A model generated the notes under the pieces. That model saw only the letters and a program-made list of their open reading frames with translations. It had not been told where the DNA came from and made no database searches. Below, in pieces: positions 8,776 through 16,099 of a stretch of 39,860 nucleotides of DNA (positions are counted from its first letter, which is position 1; every line of letters starts with the position of its first letter). The DNA is taken from the NCBI RefSeq assembly GCF_001700315.1, contig NZ_MASJ01000040.1:1-39860 (forward strand). The letters run 5' to 3'. The stretch comes from Caryophanon tenue (lineage in GTDB: Bacteria > Bacillota > Bacilli > Bacillales_A > Planococcaceae). The position numbers and the translations under genes were made by a program.

Positions 8776-8810
8776 AGTATAAAACGCCAACGTAAAGATA
8801 ACGTAAAGAT
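8776..8810 (-). promoter_or_regulatory. OmpR-family type operator and promoter of the ABC operon
   Basis: On the minus strand ATCTTTACGTT occurs twice in perfect tandem (8810-8800 and 8799-8789; 11-base period). Seven bases later comes TATACT (8781-8776). Tandem 11-base repeats just upstream of a -10, replacing the -35, are the usual layout for PhoB/OmpR-type activators. Which regulator binds is unknown. Confidence 0.7.
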
Positions 8811-9038
8811 GGGGCAAGATAGGGGCAGTAACGTAATCTAGTATAGAAGAGTAGCATATAGTGAATTTTTTTAGCAAGTACAAGAACACTTATTAACACA
8901 ATGGCCGGCAAAGGTCGTGGTGTCAAAGCAAACTGGACGACGATTGCACATGCATAGTATGGAGTTGTTTCTTGTCTACGAGGGTATTTTATATATAGTC
9001 GTTCGATATGTTAGATAATACTACAAGATGTTGCTATT

Positions 9039-9070
9039 TTCATTTTTACTTCATTTTTGTTTTGTATAAT
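9039..9070 (+). promoter_or_regulatory. Promoter with 11-base direct repeat ahead of the response-regulator fusion
   Basis: TTCATTTTTAC (9039-9049) and TTCATTTTTGT (9050-9060) form a near-identical direct repeat of 11-base period, followed after four bases by TATAAT at 9065-9070. No good -35 is seen. The repeat unit differs from the one at 8789-8810, so autoregulation by the same protein is not evident. Confidence 0.5.
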
Positions 9071-9106
9071 GGTGAGCATATATGTTTAGAAAGAGAGTTT
9101 ATATGT

Positions 9107-10030
9107 ATGCGTATATTAGTTGTAGATGATGATGAAACACTTTGTGGAAATGTTGCTAAAATTTTAAGTTTTGATTACCACGCGGTGGATACAGCATGTA
9201 GTGGTACAGAGGCTATTGATTTGATCGAATATTACGCGTATGATTTACTCGTTTTAGATTGGATGATGCCAGGTGTTTCAGGAGTTGATGTTTGTAAGTA
9301 TGTAAGGCAACGTCGTTATGATGGGGGCATTTTGATGTTAACAGCAAAGGATGCGAATGAAGATATTGTCGCAGGGCTGGATGCGGGTGCAGATGATTAT
9401 TTAGTGAAACCGTTTGAGATGGCGGTTTTACGTGCGCGTGTACGTGCTTTATTAGGGATCTTTATTTACTTTGTGTATAAGAAAACATTTAATGGTGTTG
9501 TCTATTCACATTCATTCAATATTTCATTAATGATTATGTCATTAGCAACAGCACTTGTCATTATGGGGATTAGCCAAAATGTATTGTTATCACTAGGGAT
9601 GGTAGGGGCATTATCGATCGTTCGTTTCCGTACACCGATTAAAGACCCAATGGATTTAATTTTCTTATTTTGGTCAGTTGTCGTCGGCATTTTATGCGGT
9701 GCAGGCTTTATTCCATTAGCTGTAATGGGTTCGATCATCATTGGTTTAACCATCATTGTTTTCCAACATAAAATTGTTGTAGATACACCGTATTTAGTTG
9801 TCGTTCGCTTCGATATAGAAGAAACAAATTTAGCAATCGAACAGCTGTTAAATAATGCGGCGAAACGCTATTTATTAAAATCAAAATCAGCGATGAGCGA
9901 TATCGAAATGGAAGTAACCTATGAGGTCCGTTTAAAAGGCAATGATGCAGCGCTTGTTTCGCAATTATTAAAATTACAAGGTGTGTCATCTGCAATTATG
10001 CTAAGCTATGACGGAAACTTTACGGCATAA
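9107..10030 (+). CDS. Response-regulator receiver domain fused to DUF4956-type membrane protein
   Basis: Protein of 307 residues made of two unrelated parts. Residues 1-115 are a complete receiver domain: acidic pocket D7-D9, phosphoacceptor D51 in VLDWMMPG, conserved T79 and K101 in LVKPFE. Where an OmpR-type winged helix should follow, residues 116-307 match DUF4956 membrane proteins: LFIYFVYKKTF-like opening, spans with LSLGMVGALSIVRFRTPIKDPMD, then GAGF and a soluble tail. DUF4956 proteins usually sit with VTC-type polyphosphate polymerases, absent here. The junction is ALLG, plausible in both families, so a deletion fusing two genes is likely. ATG at 9107 is chosen for AAGAGAG upstream and the exact receiver start. 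Confidence 0.8.
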   Translation: MRILVVDDDETLCGNVAKILSFDYHAVDTACSGTEAIDLIEYYAYDLLVLDWMMPGVSGVDVCKYVRQRRYDGGILMLTAKDANEDIVAGLDAGADDYLVKPFEMAVLRARVRALLGIFIYFVYKKTFNGVVYSHSFNISLMIMSLATALVIMGISQNVLLSLGMVGALSIVRFRTPIKDPMDLIFLFWSVVVGILCGAGFIPLAVMGSIIIGLTIIVFQHKIVVDTPYLVVVRFDIEETNLAIEQLLNNAAKRYLLKSKSAMSDIEMEVTYEVRLKGNDAALVSQLLKLQGVSSAIMLSYDGNFTA

Positions 10031-10084
10031 TGCAGTATAACTAAACGTGTTCACTTCAAGTGAAAGGGGATGGGACAACCTCTC

Positions 10085-10200
10085 TTTCTGATGAAAAATG
10101 AATGACTTGAGATGATAAACATGTGCTGGTGTGTTCCGACACAAGCGGCGATTTCAGCAGGAAAAGCAATGTTTTTTGCGACGAGTAATCGCATGAGCTT
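10085..10200 (+). repeat. Dispersed intergenic repeat, copy B
   Basis: Counterpart of copy A at 4581-4694, in the opposite orientation. It includes GTGTGTTCCGACACA at about 10129-10143 and TTTTTTGCGACGAG. It is preceded by GGGATGGGACAACC. Because the neighbouring rpoN fragment has the same strand as true rpoN while the repeat is inverted, repeat and rpoN duplication are not one simple block. Confidence 0.6.
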
Positions 10201-10280
10201 TTAAAAAAGGAATATGTGCCTTGCCACATGTCAATGCTTGTGAAACGTGCTCGTTATGTGGAGTAGCACTCGAAGTAGGA

Positions 10281-10323
10281 AAAATCCCCTTCAGCAGTTG
10301 TTGTTGCTGAAGGGGATTTTTTT
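10281..10323. terminator. Bidirectional terminator next to the rpoN fragment
   Basis: AAAATCCCCTTCAGCA at 10281-10296 pairs perfectly with TGCTGAAGGGGATTTT at 10305-10320, with T-runs on the plus side and A-runs at the left. It shares the CTTCAGC stem with the terminators at 4501 and 31339. Confidence 0.85.
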
Positions 10324-10336
10324 GTCCTAATCTCTT

Positions 10337-10650
10337 TCGTTGTATTAAGACGATATAAATGCACGCGCTTTGCCGAGCGCACAATATTGAGTTCTTCGCG
10401 GTATTTTGCAGCAGTGCGGCGTGAAATTTGAATGCCTTCTTGTTGAAGGGTTTCTGTTAACATTTTGGCGGATAACGGCGCTTCGTGACTTTCTGCCGCA
10501 ATTAATGGCTCAATGCGTTGTTTAACATACATGGCCGAGTCAATTTTGCCGGTTTGGTTGACTAAGCCTTTCACAAAAAGTGAGCGCATATGTGCCGTGT
10601 GGTGTTTTCATATATTTATGGCGAATGGCACGGCGAGTTGTTGAATCGTG
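10337..10650 (-). pseudogene. Truncated second copy of the rpoN 3' end
   Basis: Nearly identical to rpoN from about 4709 to 5040. The translated piece keeps SLFVKGL, KIDSAMYVKQRIE, LTETLQQEGIQISRR and the RpoN box as RRTAAKYRE. It lacks regions I and II, has a 5-base deletion at about 10588 (AGCGCATATG where rpoN has AGCGCAGCGCATATG) that breaks the frame into the HTH, and loses the normal stop region by a 12-base deletion, so the frame runs into the terminator. Homology stops near 10650. Probably a dead partial duplication; a small RpoN-box peptide being made is possible but there is no ribosome binding site. Confidence 0.85.
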
Positions 10651-10707
10651 CTGTACCAGCGTTTGTTAGAAGTTACATAAAAAGTTGTCTAACATACTGA
10701 CACAAAT

Positions 10708-10746
10708 AAACCCACGAAACGCTGTTGTAGAGCGCTTTGTGGGTTT
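10708..10746 (-). terminator. Terminator downstream of the lipoprotein gene
   Basis: AAACCCAC at 10708-10715 pairs with GTGGGTTT at 10739-10746, extended by an inner CGCT/AGCG pairing. It lies about 90 bases past the lipoprotein stop on its strand. Confidence 0.6.
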
Positions 10747-10837
10747 TGGCGAGGTACCCAAATTTCCATTCATTTGGGAACGTTTTTTAGTTGATTTTGT
10801 ATCCTTTATAAATGCTATTTACACCAAAGCACCTCAA

Positions 10838-11323
10838 TTATTCTTTAATTTCATAAACTAAAATATCAAATAATTTTTCATCAGTATAAAGCAAAATTGC
10901 CCATTCTCCTGACTTTGGTATTTTAACGTTAGAAGGTATATGTGCATCAGCTCCATTATTTGCGCTACCTAGCTCCGTAGTCCAATCATCTGGTAAAATT
11001 TGGTGGATAGTTTCGGTTTCTTTATGAAAACCAACAACCGTTAACTTTGTATTTTGAGTATTTTCAATTCCCCAAAGGTGCCACATCCACTTTTGCCCGT
11101 TTAAACTTGGCATATTTGCACCAATGACACCTGATTTATTTTCATTTCCCATAATTCCTTTATCACCAAATACCACAGCTTTTCTTTCCCAATTGATTGT
11201 ATCAACATCACTTTCTCGAACAAAATTAGGAATATCATTAGGTAAAACTATCTTACTATCACCTCCTTGTTTTGATGTGCAACCTACAACAAAAATAAAC
11301 ATACTTAATAAAATTAATAGCAT
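10838..11323 (-). CDS. Predicted lipoprotein, DUF4871-like
   Basis: Product of 161 residues with a type II signal peptide: hydrophobic LLILLSMFIFVVGC, lipobox VVGC, lipidated Cys15. The mature part (GIMGNENKSGVIGAN, KWMWHLWGIENT, LTVVGFHKE, GEWAILLYTD) resembles the small Bacillus extracytoplasmic DUF4871 proteins of unknown role; this assignment is from memory. Start problem: the ATG at 11323 gives no positive charge before the hydrophobic core, and the good site AAAGGTGGTGG lies too far away. Ten bases after that site stands an ATA (11338) that would add INRKT, exactly the basic N-terminus expected. The original start may have been ATG mutated to ATA, or ATA is used. Confidence 0.65.
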   Translation of the reverse strand: MLLILLSMFIFVVGCTSKQGGDSKIVLPNDIPNFVRESDVDTINWERKAVVFGDKGIMGNENKSGVIGANMPSLNGQKWMWHLWGIENTQNTKLTVVGFHKETETIHQILPDDWTTELGSANNGADAHIPSNVKIPKSGEWAILLYTDEKLFDILVYEIKE

Positions 11324-11681
11324 CGTTTTTCTATTTATAAAACCACCACCTTTAATATTTATTGATTCGTTATTTGTCTTTAAAAACCTTTAAGAAAAAG
11401 TTATCAAAGCGCTGTTTAGTCACTTTTTCAGCACAGAAATACACGTTTAACGCTTGAAAACGGAGGTTATCTTATAGACACGTATCAATCAAACATGTAT
11501 CTCATTTAACGTAAAGGGCTATTATGACGATCTGAGCGCTTTTATTAAGCGATGATTCCGAATAATCTTTAACAGCAGATGACCAAAAAGCAATAGTGTT
11601 TACGAACTCATGAAAGGAAATGGCCCATTACAGAGCGTATGTTGAACCAGCTGCAGTGAGAACATATAAATAAGATACTAC
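11324..11681. other. Gap without a recognised gene
   Basis: About 360 bases between the lipoprotein leader and the methyltransferase terminator. It holds the AAAGGTGGTGG site of the lipoprotein and short broken frames on both strands with no recognisable family. I see no gene or repeat. Confidence 0.5.
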
Positions 11682-11718
11682 AAAAAAATAGACTGACTCC
11701 ATTTGGAATCAGCCTATT
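11682..11718 (-). terminator. Terminator of the MetE-like gene
   Basis: On the minus strand AATAGGCTGATTCC (11718-11705) pairs with GGAGTCAGTCTATT (11700-11687) with two G-U pairs, followed by a T7 run. Confidence 0.8.
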
Positions 11719-11751
11719 CGTATGCATGTCACTATTATGAGAAGCGAACTA

Positions 11752-12906
11752 TTATTGCCAATAAGCTTGTGCTAGCTTTTGTCCTTGCTCGATTTTTGCC
11801 CACTGTTCAGCCTCAGTTAACTCATTTCCTCCATCACAAGAAGCAAAGCCACATTGGTGTGAAATAAATAATCGATCCTTGTCAATAATTGAAGAAGCTT
11901 CATCGAGCATTTTTAAAATACGTTCTTCATCGTCTAATGTATTGGTTTTCGAAGATAGCAAGCCTAACACAATTTCAACGTGTGGCTTATCCTTAAATAC
12001 AGCTAAAGCTTCAATAGAGCCTGCACGGTCGTCATCCCATTCAAGGAAGAAGCGATCATAGTTTAATTGTTTTAAAAATAGGTTGGCGATTTTAACGTAA
12101 GAGCCGCCACCCATATTACGCGAATCGTAGTTACCACGGCAGTTATGCGTCCACATTTTTAAGCCTAAACGATGCCCAACCGCAATAACGCGATTGTTAA
12201 TATCAATAAACTCCGTCGCTAACGTTTGTACCTCGTCTTGATTGATTTCTTCGCCTGTAAACGGTGAGTTCGGGTTATCATCTGCAAATAGTTGCCATAA
12301 GCAATCGTCAAATTGTAAAATCTCGCCACCAGCTGCTGCAAACTCCTCTACAAATTCTGTATAAGCTTGTGTTAAAGCGTTCTTCAAATCCGATTTCGTT
12401 TTATAAATTGCTTCGGGTCCGAAATTATGAGAGAAGGTTAATTCCCCTAAAATATGTGATGGGGAAGGAATACATAGCTTTGTTTGATGCTCGCCAGCAC
12501 TCGCTTGTAATTTTTTATAGACATCAATGAACGGATGATTTTTTCCACTAATTTCATCACTAATACGTAAGCCGATATCTTTACGCGTTTCATAATGTGA
12601 ATTGCCGTCAAAGTCTCTAAAGAAATAACCATGGTCTGCAATATAACGTTCAAAACCTTTCAAGCCCCACACGAAATCTAAATGCCATAACGACTTTGAA
12701 TACTCGCCATCTGTTACGACTGTAATATTTTGTTCGATTTCTTTTTGAACGATGTTTTGAATCGATGCGAACTCGGTTTGCTCATACCCTTCAAAATCGT
12801 TATAGAATGGATATGTAATATCATCACGCTGTTCAATTTGATTTTTATATACTAATAATTCTTTGGGTCTTAATAAACTGCCTACAATTTGAAATTTTTC
12901 ACACAT
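11752..12906 (-). CDS. MetE C-terminal-domain methyltransferase (YxjG/YxjH-like)
   Basis: Cobalamin-independent methionine synthase family protein of 384 residues, the size of the single-domain YxjG/YxjH type rather than full MetE (about 750). The zinc site is visible: H254 and C256 in THNCRG, E289 in FLEWDD, and C352 in SHQCGFAS. These enzymes transfer a methyl group to homocysteine or a related thiol; the donor for the short family is not settled. ATG at 12906 follows GAGGAGG. The LysR gene immediately upstream on the same strand and a MET-box-like site at 13001-13017 fit a methionine-responsive unit. No S-box riboswitch fits in the 135-base leader. Confidence 0.9.
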   Translation of the reverse strand: MCEKFQIVGSLLRPKELLVYKNQIEQRDDITYPFYNDFEGYEQTEFASIQNIVQKEIEQNITVVTDGEYSKSLWHLDFVWGLKGFERYIADHGYFFRDFDGNSHYETRKDIGLRISDEISGKNHPFIDVYKKLQASAGEHQTKLCIPSPSHILGELTFSHNFGPEAIYKTKSDLKNALTQAYTEFVEEFAAAGGEILQFDDCLWQLFADDNPNSPFTGEEINQDEVQTLATEFIDINNRVIAVGHRLGLKMWTHNCRGNYDSRNMGGGSYVKIANLFLKQLNYDRFFLEWDDDRAGSIEALAVFKDKPHVEIVLGLLSSKTNTLDDEERILKMLDEASSIIDKDRLFISHQCGFASCDGGNELTEAEQWAKIEQGQKLAQAYWQ

Positions 12907-13000
12907 ATTTTTTTCCTCCTCGATGGATGCACTTGTTGAAGTGTTTTCATCATATCATCGAGCATATTCAAAGGTGTAACACGTAAAAAGTATGTGACGG

Positions 13001-13017
13001 TATAGTTAAAAGCTATA
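13001..13017 (-). promoter_or_regulatory. MET-box-like LysR operator ahead of the MetE-like gene
   Basis: TATAGTTAAAAGCTATA is a 17-base dyad (TATAG/CTATA) that matches the streptococcal MetR/MtaR MET-box TATAGTTTnAAACTATA at all but two specified positions. It lies about 95 bases before the methyltransferase start, near a possible CATACT -10 on the minus strand. It also fits the T-N11-A rule of LysR sites. Confidence 0.65.
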
Positions 13018-13041
13018 GCTTATACAAAAATTCATGGTAAT

Positions 13042-13950
13042 TTATAATAGCTCTGATTGGATTGTTTCTTTTAAATAATCGATATAGACCGAGGCAAGTT
13101 TACTCGGTGTAAGATGTTTATGGATAATATATCCAACAGTCATCGTTTCATTTACGTCGAGAGGGATAGAACGAATATTTTGATTCAGTTCTTGACTAAT
13201 TACACCGGTAGAAATGGTATAACCATTTAAACCAATTAGTAGATTGAATAGCGTTGCACGATCGCTAACTTTAATGTTTTTAGGGCGTGAATGGGTGCTT
13301 AAAATCTCTTCTGAAAAATAAAAGGAATTATATTCACCTTGCTCGAACGATAAATATGGATAAAGGTTTAAGTCATCTAACAGGACAGATTTTTTATGTG
13401 CTAAAGGATGCTTAGAATGAATAAATACATGTGGCTTCGCTTCAAATAATGGGTGGAATACTAAATTGGCTTCCCTTAAAAACTTTTGAATGACTTGTTC
13501 ATTAAAATCGTTGATATATAAAATGCCTAGTTCACTTTGTAGATTTTTGACGTTTTCGATAATTTCATACGTTTTTGTTTCGCGTAAGGAAAACTCATAT
13601 TCCTCTTGATGATATTCTTTAAATAAGCGCACAAATGCACTTACTACAAAGGCATAATGCTGTGAAGACACTGAAAAATGCTGCTGAGAAGGTTGAACGG
13701 TTGCATAGCGTGTTTCAAGAAGTTCAGCCTGTTCTACTACTTGTCGAGCGTAACCTAAAAACTCAGTACCTTCTGGTGTGATAGAAATGCCTTTACTTGT
13801 GCGGATAAAAATTTGAATGCCAATCTCTTGCTCAAGCTCTTTTAATGCGTTAGACAGGCTCGGCTGACTTATAAATAGAATTTGTGCAGCCTTACTAATA
13901 GAACGGTTTCTAGCTACTTCAATGACATATTTTAATTGTTGTAAAGTCAT
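13042..13950 (-). CDS. LysR family regulator, MetR/MtaR/CpsY-like
   Basis: 302 residues. The N-terminal winged HTH (1-60) has the family pattern: LKYVIEVARNRSISKAAQ, FISQPSLSNALKELEQEIG, then IFIRTSKGISITPEG. The rest is a periplasmic-binding-like effector domain. The HTH wording resembles the Gram-positive MtaR/CpsY/MetR group that controls methionine uptake and synthesis; this subgroup placement is inference. It lies directly upstream of the MetE-like gene, with a MET-box-like site between them, which supports that gene as the target. ATG at 13950; the start fits the universal LysR N-terminus. Confidence 0.88.
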   Translation of the reverse strand: MTLQQLKYVIEVARNRSISKAAQILFISQPSLSNALKELEQEIGIQIFIRTSKGISITPEGTEFLGYARQVVEQAELLETRYATVQPSQQHFSVSSQHYAFVVSAFVRLFKEYHQEEYEFSLRETKTYEIIENVKNLQSELGILYINDFNEQVIQKFLREANLVFHPLFEAKPHVFIHSKHPLAHKKSVLLDDLNLYPYLSFEQGEYNSFYFSEEILSTHSRPKNIKVSDRATLFNLLIGLNGYTISTGVISQELNQNIRSIPLDVNETMTVGYIIHKHLTPSKLASVYIDYLKETIQSELL

Positions 13951-14020
13951 AAAAACACTCTTTTCTTAATAGTGATGAATAGAATAGATTCTTCAATTAC
14001 TATATAGAATAACCGAGGAA

Positions 14021-14049
14021 GAGCTATCGAAACGGAATTTCGATAGCTC
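14021..14049. terminator. Hairpin between the LysR and hydrolase genes
   Basis: GAGCTATCGAAA at 14021-14032 pairs perfectly with TTTCGATAGCTC at 14038-14049. No T-run follows on either strand, so it may be a weak terminator or other structure. Confidence 0.45.
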
Positions 14050-14151
14050 CACCAGGGTAAGTCTCGTCTAGTTGAAATTGATTATGAAATCGCAAATGGG
14101 TATACTGCGACGTAGTCTCTTATTTTTGCGTTTTTTCTAGCGACGCATGTA

Positions 14152-14733
14152 TTACACAAGCGGTTGAATGACGTGTTGTAAATACGTAATTTCTTCGTCG
14201 CTCACTTCATGCGCCCCGTCTAATAATTGTAGTGTTGTGTGTGGGAAGTGCGCGCGTAGCTGCTTTTCTAGTGCTAAAACTTGTCCAGCCGGTGCAAGCG
14301 TATCGCGCGCGCCTGTTGTTATGAAAATATGTGCATCACTACCAGTAGAAAACGTATAGTGTAAATTCGATGGATGCATTAAAATAACGCGCGCTGCAAT
14401 CGCGGGTGCTTTTTCTAATAACCCAAGAATAAAGTTTGCGCCGTTTGAATAGCCGATAAATGTAATCGGTCCGTTATGTGGTGGCATTTCTGCCCACTGC
14501 GCTAAAAAGGCATCGACACGCTTGTTGAAATCAGCGCGTTGCAATTGTCCGGTTTGAAGCGGCGCAAAAAAGCGACGTGACGCGTGGCTGTCAACGTCTC
14601 CGATAAATGATAAAATGTGTGCATGTGGATTGATGTCTCCTGCTATTTGCAGCAGGCTATATTCATTGCCACCGGTTCCGTGAAAGAGCACAAATAATTC
14701 ATTGTTTGTGCCATCTATGCTAAAATAGTCCAT
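14152..14733 (-). CDS. Alpha/beta hydrolase, MhqD-like carboxylesterase
   Basis: Serine hydrolase of 193 residues. Oxyanion-side motif HGTGGNE at 18-24, nucleophile elbow GYSNG with Ser96, acid D144 in GARDTLAP and base H175 in GAHEV: a complete triad. The size and the motif set match the phospholipase/carboxylesterase family that includes B. subtilis MhqD, a hydrolase of the quinone/aromatic stress operon. The partner is the divergent dioxygenase 36 bases away, the same pairing as MhqD with MhqO, so a role in detoxifying quinones or catechols is inferred. TTGGAGAG precedes the ATG at 14733. Confidence 0.85.
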   Translation of the reverse strand: MDYFSIDGTNNELFVLFHGTGGNEYSLLQIAGDINPHAHILSFIGDVDSHASRRFFAPLQTGQLQRADFNKRVDAFLAQWAEMPPHNGPITFIGYSNGANFILGLLEKAPAIAARVILMHPSNLHYTFSTGSDAHIFITTGARDTLAPAGQVLALEKQLRAHFPHTTLQLLDGAHEVSDEEITYLQHVIQPLV

Positions 14734-14769
14734 ACATTTATCTCTCCAATCTTAGTAAGAAAGTGTACG

Positions 14770-15714
14770 ATGACAAATCCAATTATTCACCATGTTTCGG
14801 TCATTAACCGAGATAGTAAAGTTTCATTTGACTTTTATCATAAAGTACTTGGCTTAGATTTTCTATTAAAAACAGTTAACCAAGACGATATGGACATGTA
14901 TCACCTCTTTTTCGGGGATACAACAGGACGACCAGGCACAGAGTTTAGCGTTTTTGAAATGAAGAGCGGTGCGAAAAAATCGTTCGGTACGAATTCATTA
15001 GAGCGTACAGTTTTTGCTGTACCATCAGAGGCATCACTGTCATTTTGGGAAGCACGTTTACAAGCATATGATGTATTTAATTGTGAAATTGAAGACTATT
15101 ACGGCACAAAAATATTACGCTTTGAAGACCAAGATGGTGTACAGCTTGGTTTAACGCCGATTAAAACAACAGACGATGAACGTTTCCCGCATGTGACGGC
15201 GGACATCCCAGAGGAGCATGCGATTATCGGGATTGATTCGATGCATTGCCGTGTTCGTTATGCGCAGGCGTCTGCCTGTTCATTTGAAAAGCTATTTGGC
15301 TTACACGTTGTGGAGTCATTTGACGAAAATGGCATGACCGTTACGGTGCTAACAAAAGAAAATGCGCTATTTAATCAGCAAATTCATCTCTATGAAGACC
15401 GTGATCGTCCGTTAGAGCAAATGGGGGTCGGTGCGGTACAGCATATCGCGCTAAATGCCAAAACATATAGCGAGTTGCTTGAAATTGAAGAGGGCGTATT
15501 AGAGAAAAATTTCCGCTATTCAGGCATTAAAAATCGTGAGTTTTTCCAATCACTTTATTACCGCGAGCCGAACAATTTATTAATTGAAGTCGCGACAGAA
15601 CAAACAAATTTTGAAAAAGTGAAATATGATACAACAGATTTCGATACGATTCCATTGTATTTACCACCATTTTTAGAACAGCGCCGTAGCTTTATTGAAA
15701 GTCGCTTGCGCTAA
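14770..15714 (+). CDS. Ring-cleaving extradiol dioxygenase-like VOC protein (MhqO-like)
   Basis: 314 residues with two glyoxalase/VOC halves. Expected metal ligands are H8 (HHVSV), H225 (HIALN) and E273 (LLIEVATE), the 2-His-1-carboxylate set of type I extradiol dioxygenases. MhqO/LinE-type members open hydroquinone or catechol rings with iron and oxygen. The gene is divergent from the MhqD-like hydrolase, and both leaders share 36 bases, so joint control is likely (MhqR-type repression in B. subtilis; no such regulator in this window). The ribosome binding site is weak (AAGAAAGTG). A perfect 21-bp terminator follows. Confidence 0.87.
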   Translation: MTNPIIHHVSVINRDSKVSFDFYHKVLGLDFLLKTVNQDDMDMYHLFFGDTTGRPGTEFSVFEMKSGAKKSFGTNSLERTVFAVPSEASLSFWEARLQAYDVFNCEIEDYYGTKILRFEDQDGVQLGLTPIKTTDDERFPHVTADIPEEHAIIGIDSMHCRVRYAQASACSFEKLFGLHVVESFDENGMTVTVLTKENALFNQQIHLYEDRDRPLEQMGVGAVQHIALNAKTYSELLEIEEGVLEKNFRYSGIKNREFFQSLYYREPNNLLIEVATEQTNFEKVKYDTTDFDTIPLYLPPFLEQRRSFIESRLR

Positions 15715-15720
15715 AAACAT

Positions 15721-15771
15721 AAAGAGGCATAGTAGAAATCACGAATTGATTTCTACTATGCCTCTTTTTAG
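15721..15771. terminator. Very strong terminator after the dioxygenase
   Basis: AAAGAGGCATAGTAGAAATCA at 15721-15741 is perfectly mirrored at 15747-15767, loop of five, followed by TTTT. The A-run at its left makes it bidirectional. Confidence 0.92.
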
Positions 15772-16013
15772 TTACAACAATTAACACGGCGCAATTGAAG
15801 GTTTTGTATAGTGTGGAAAAGCGTGAAAAGCAAGCCAAACAGGTATATCAATTGGACATGGCTGAAACACAAATTTTTTTCGCGGCCCTTGAAAGCTATA
15901 TGTATACCAATTTGTCGGCACCAGCTGCTGCAATCGGTGTGTCGCAGGAAACGCACATACACGAGAAACATTGCTCACAAATAACACTCCTTTTCCAAAG
16001 TATATATTTTTGA
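15772..16013. other. Gap without a supported gene
   Basis: A frame of about 72 codons is open on the plus strand (15795-16013; it reads REKQAKQVYQLDMAETQIFF and onward), but it has no ribosome binding site and ends inside the next terminator region. It could be a gene remnant. I do not recognise it on either strand. Confidence 0.4.
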
Positions 16014-16050
16014 AAAAAGTAGCTTGAGCATGTGCTCAAACTACTTTTTA
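16014..16050 (-). terminator. Terminator of the short peptide gene
   Basis: AAAAAGTAGCTTGAGCA at 16014-16030 pairs with TGCTCAAACTACTTTTT at 16033-16049 with one G-U pair; on the minus strand the stem ends in a T6 run. It closes a transcript of roughly 240 bases that carries only the peptide gene. Confidence 0.8.
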
Positions 16051-16099
16051 TGGCGCGAAGTTCTTTGCTATTGAAAGAAGCCATTACCCCACAATGCAA

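Noticed and set aside
8902-8957. Short frame beginning MAGKGRGVKANW upstream of the receiver fusion
   Set aside because: Eighteen codons with no ribosome binding site and no family. The opposite strand (about 8738-8985) also reads as a hydrophobic stretch, so this may be debris of a lost gene.
11560-11680. Possible relic of a mobile element in the gap before the MetE-like terminator
   Set aside because: Short broken frames only; no transposase motif or inverted repeats could be identified.
12907-13041. Possible S-box riboswitch before the MetE-like gene, as in B. subtilis yxjG/yxjH
   Set aside because: The 135-base gap lacks the S-box core and a terminator hairpin; the LysR/MET-box reading fits better.
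15795-16013. Open frame of 72 codons with a partly protein-like composition
   Set aside because: No ribosome binding site, no recognised family, and it runs into the peptide-gene terminator. At most a remnant.
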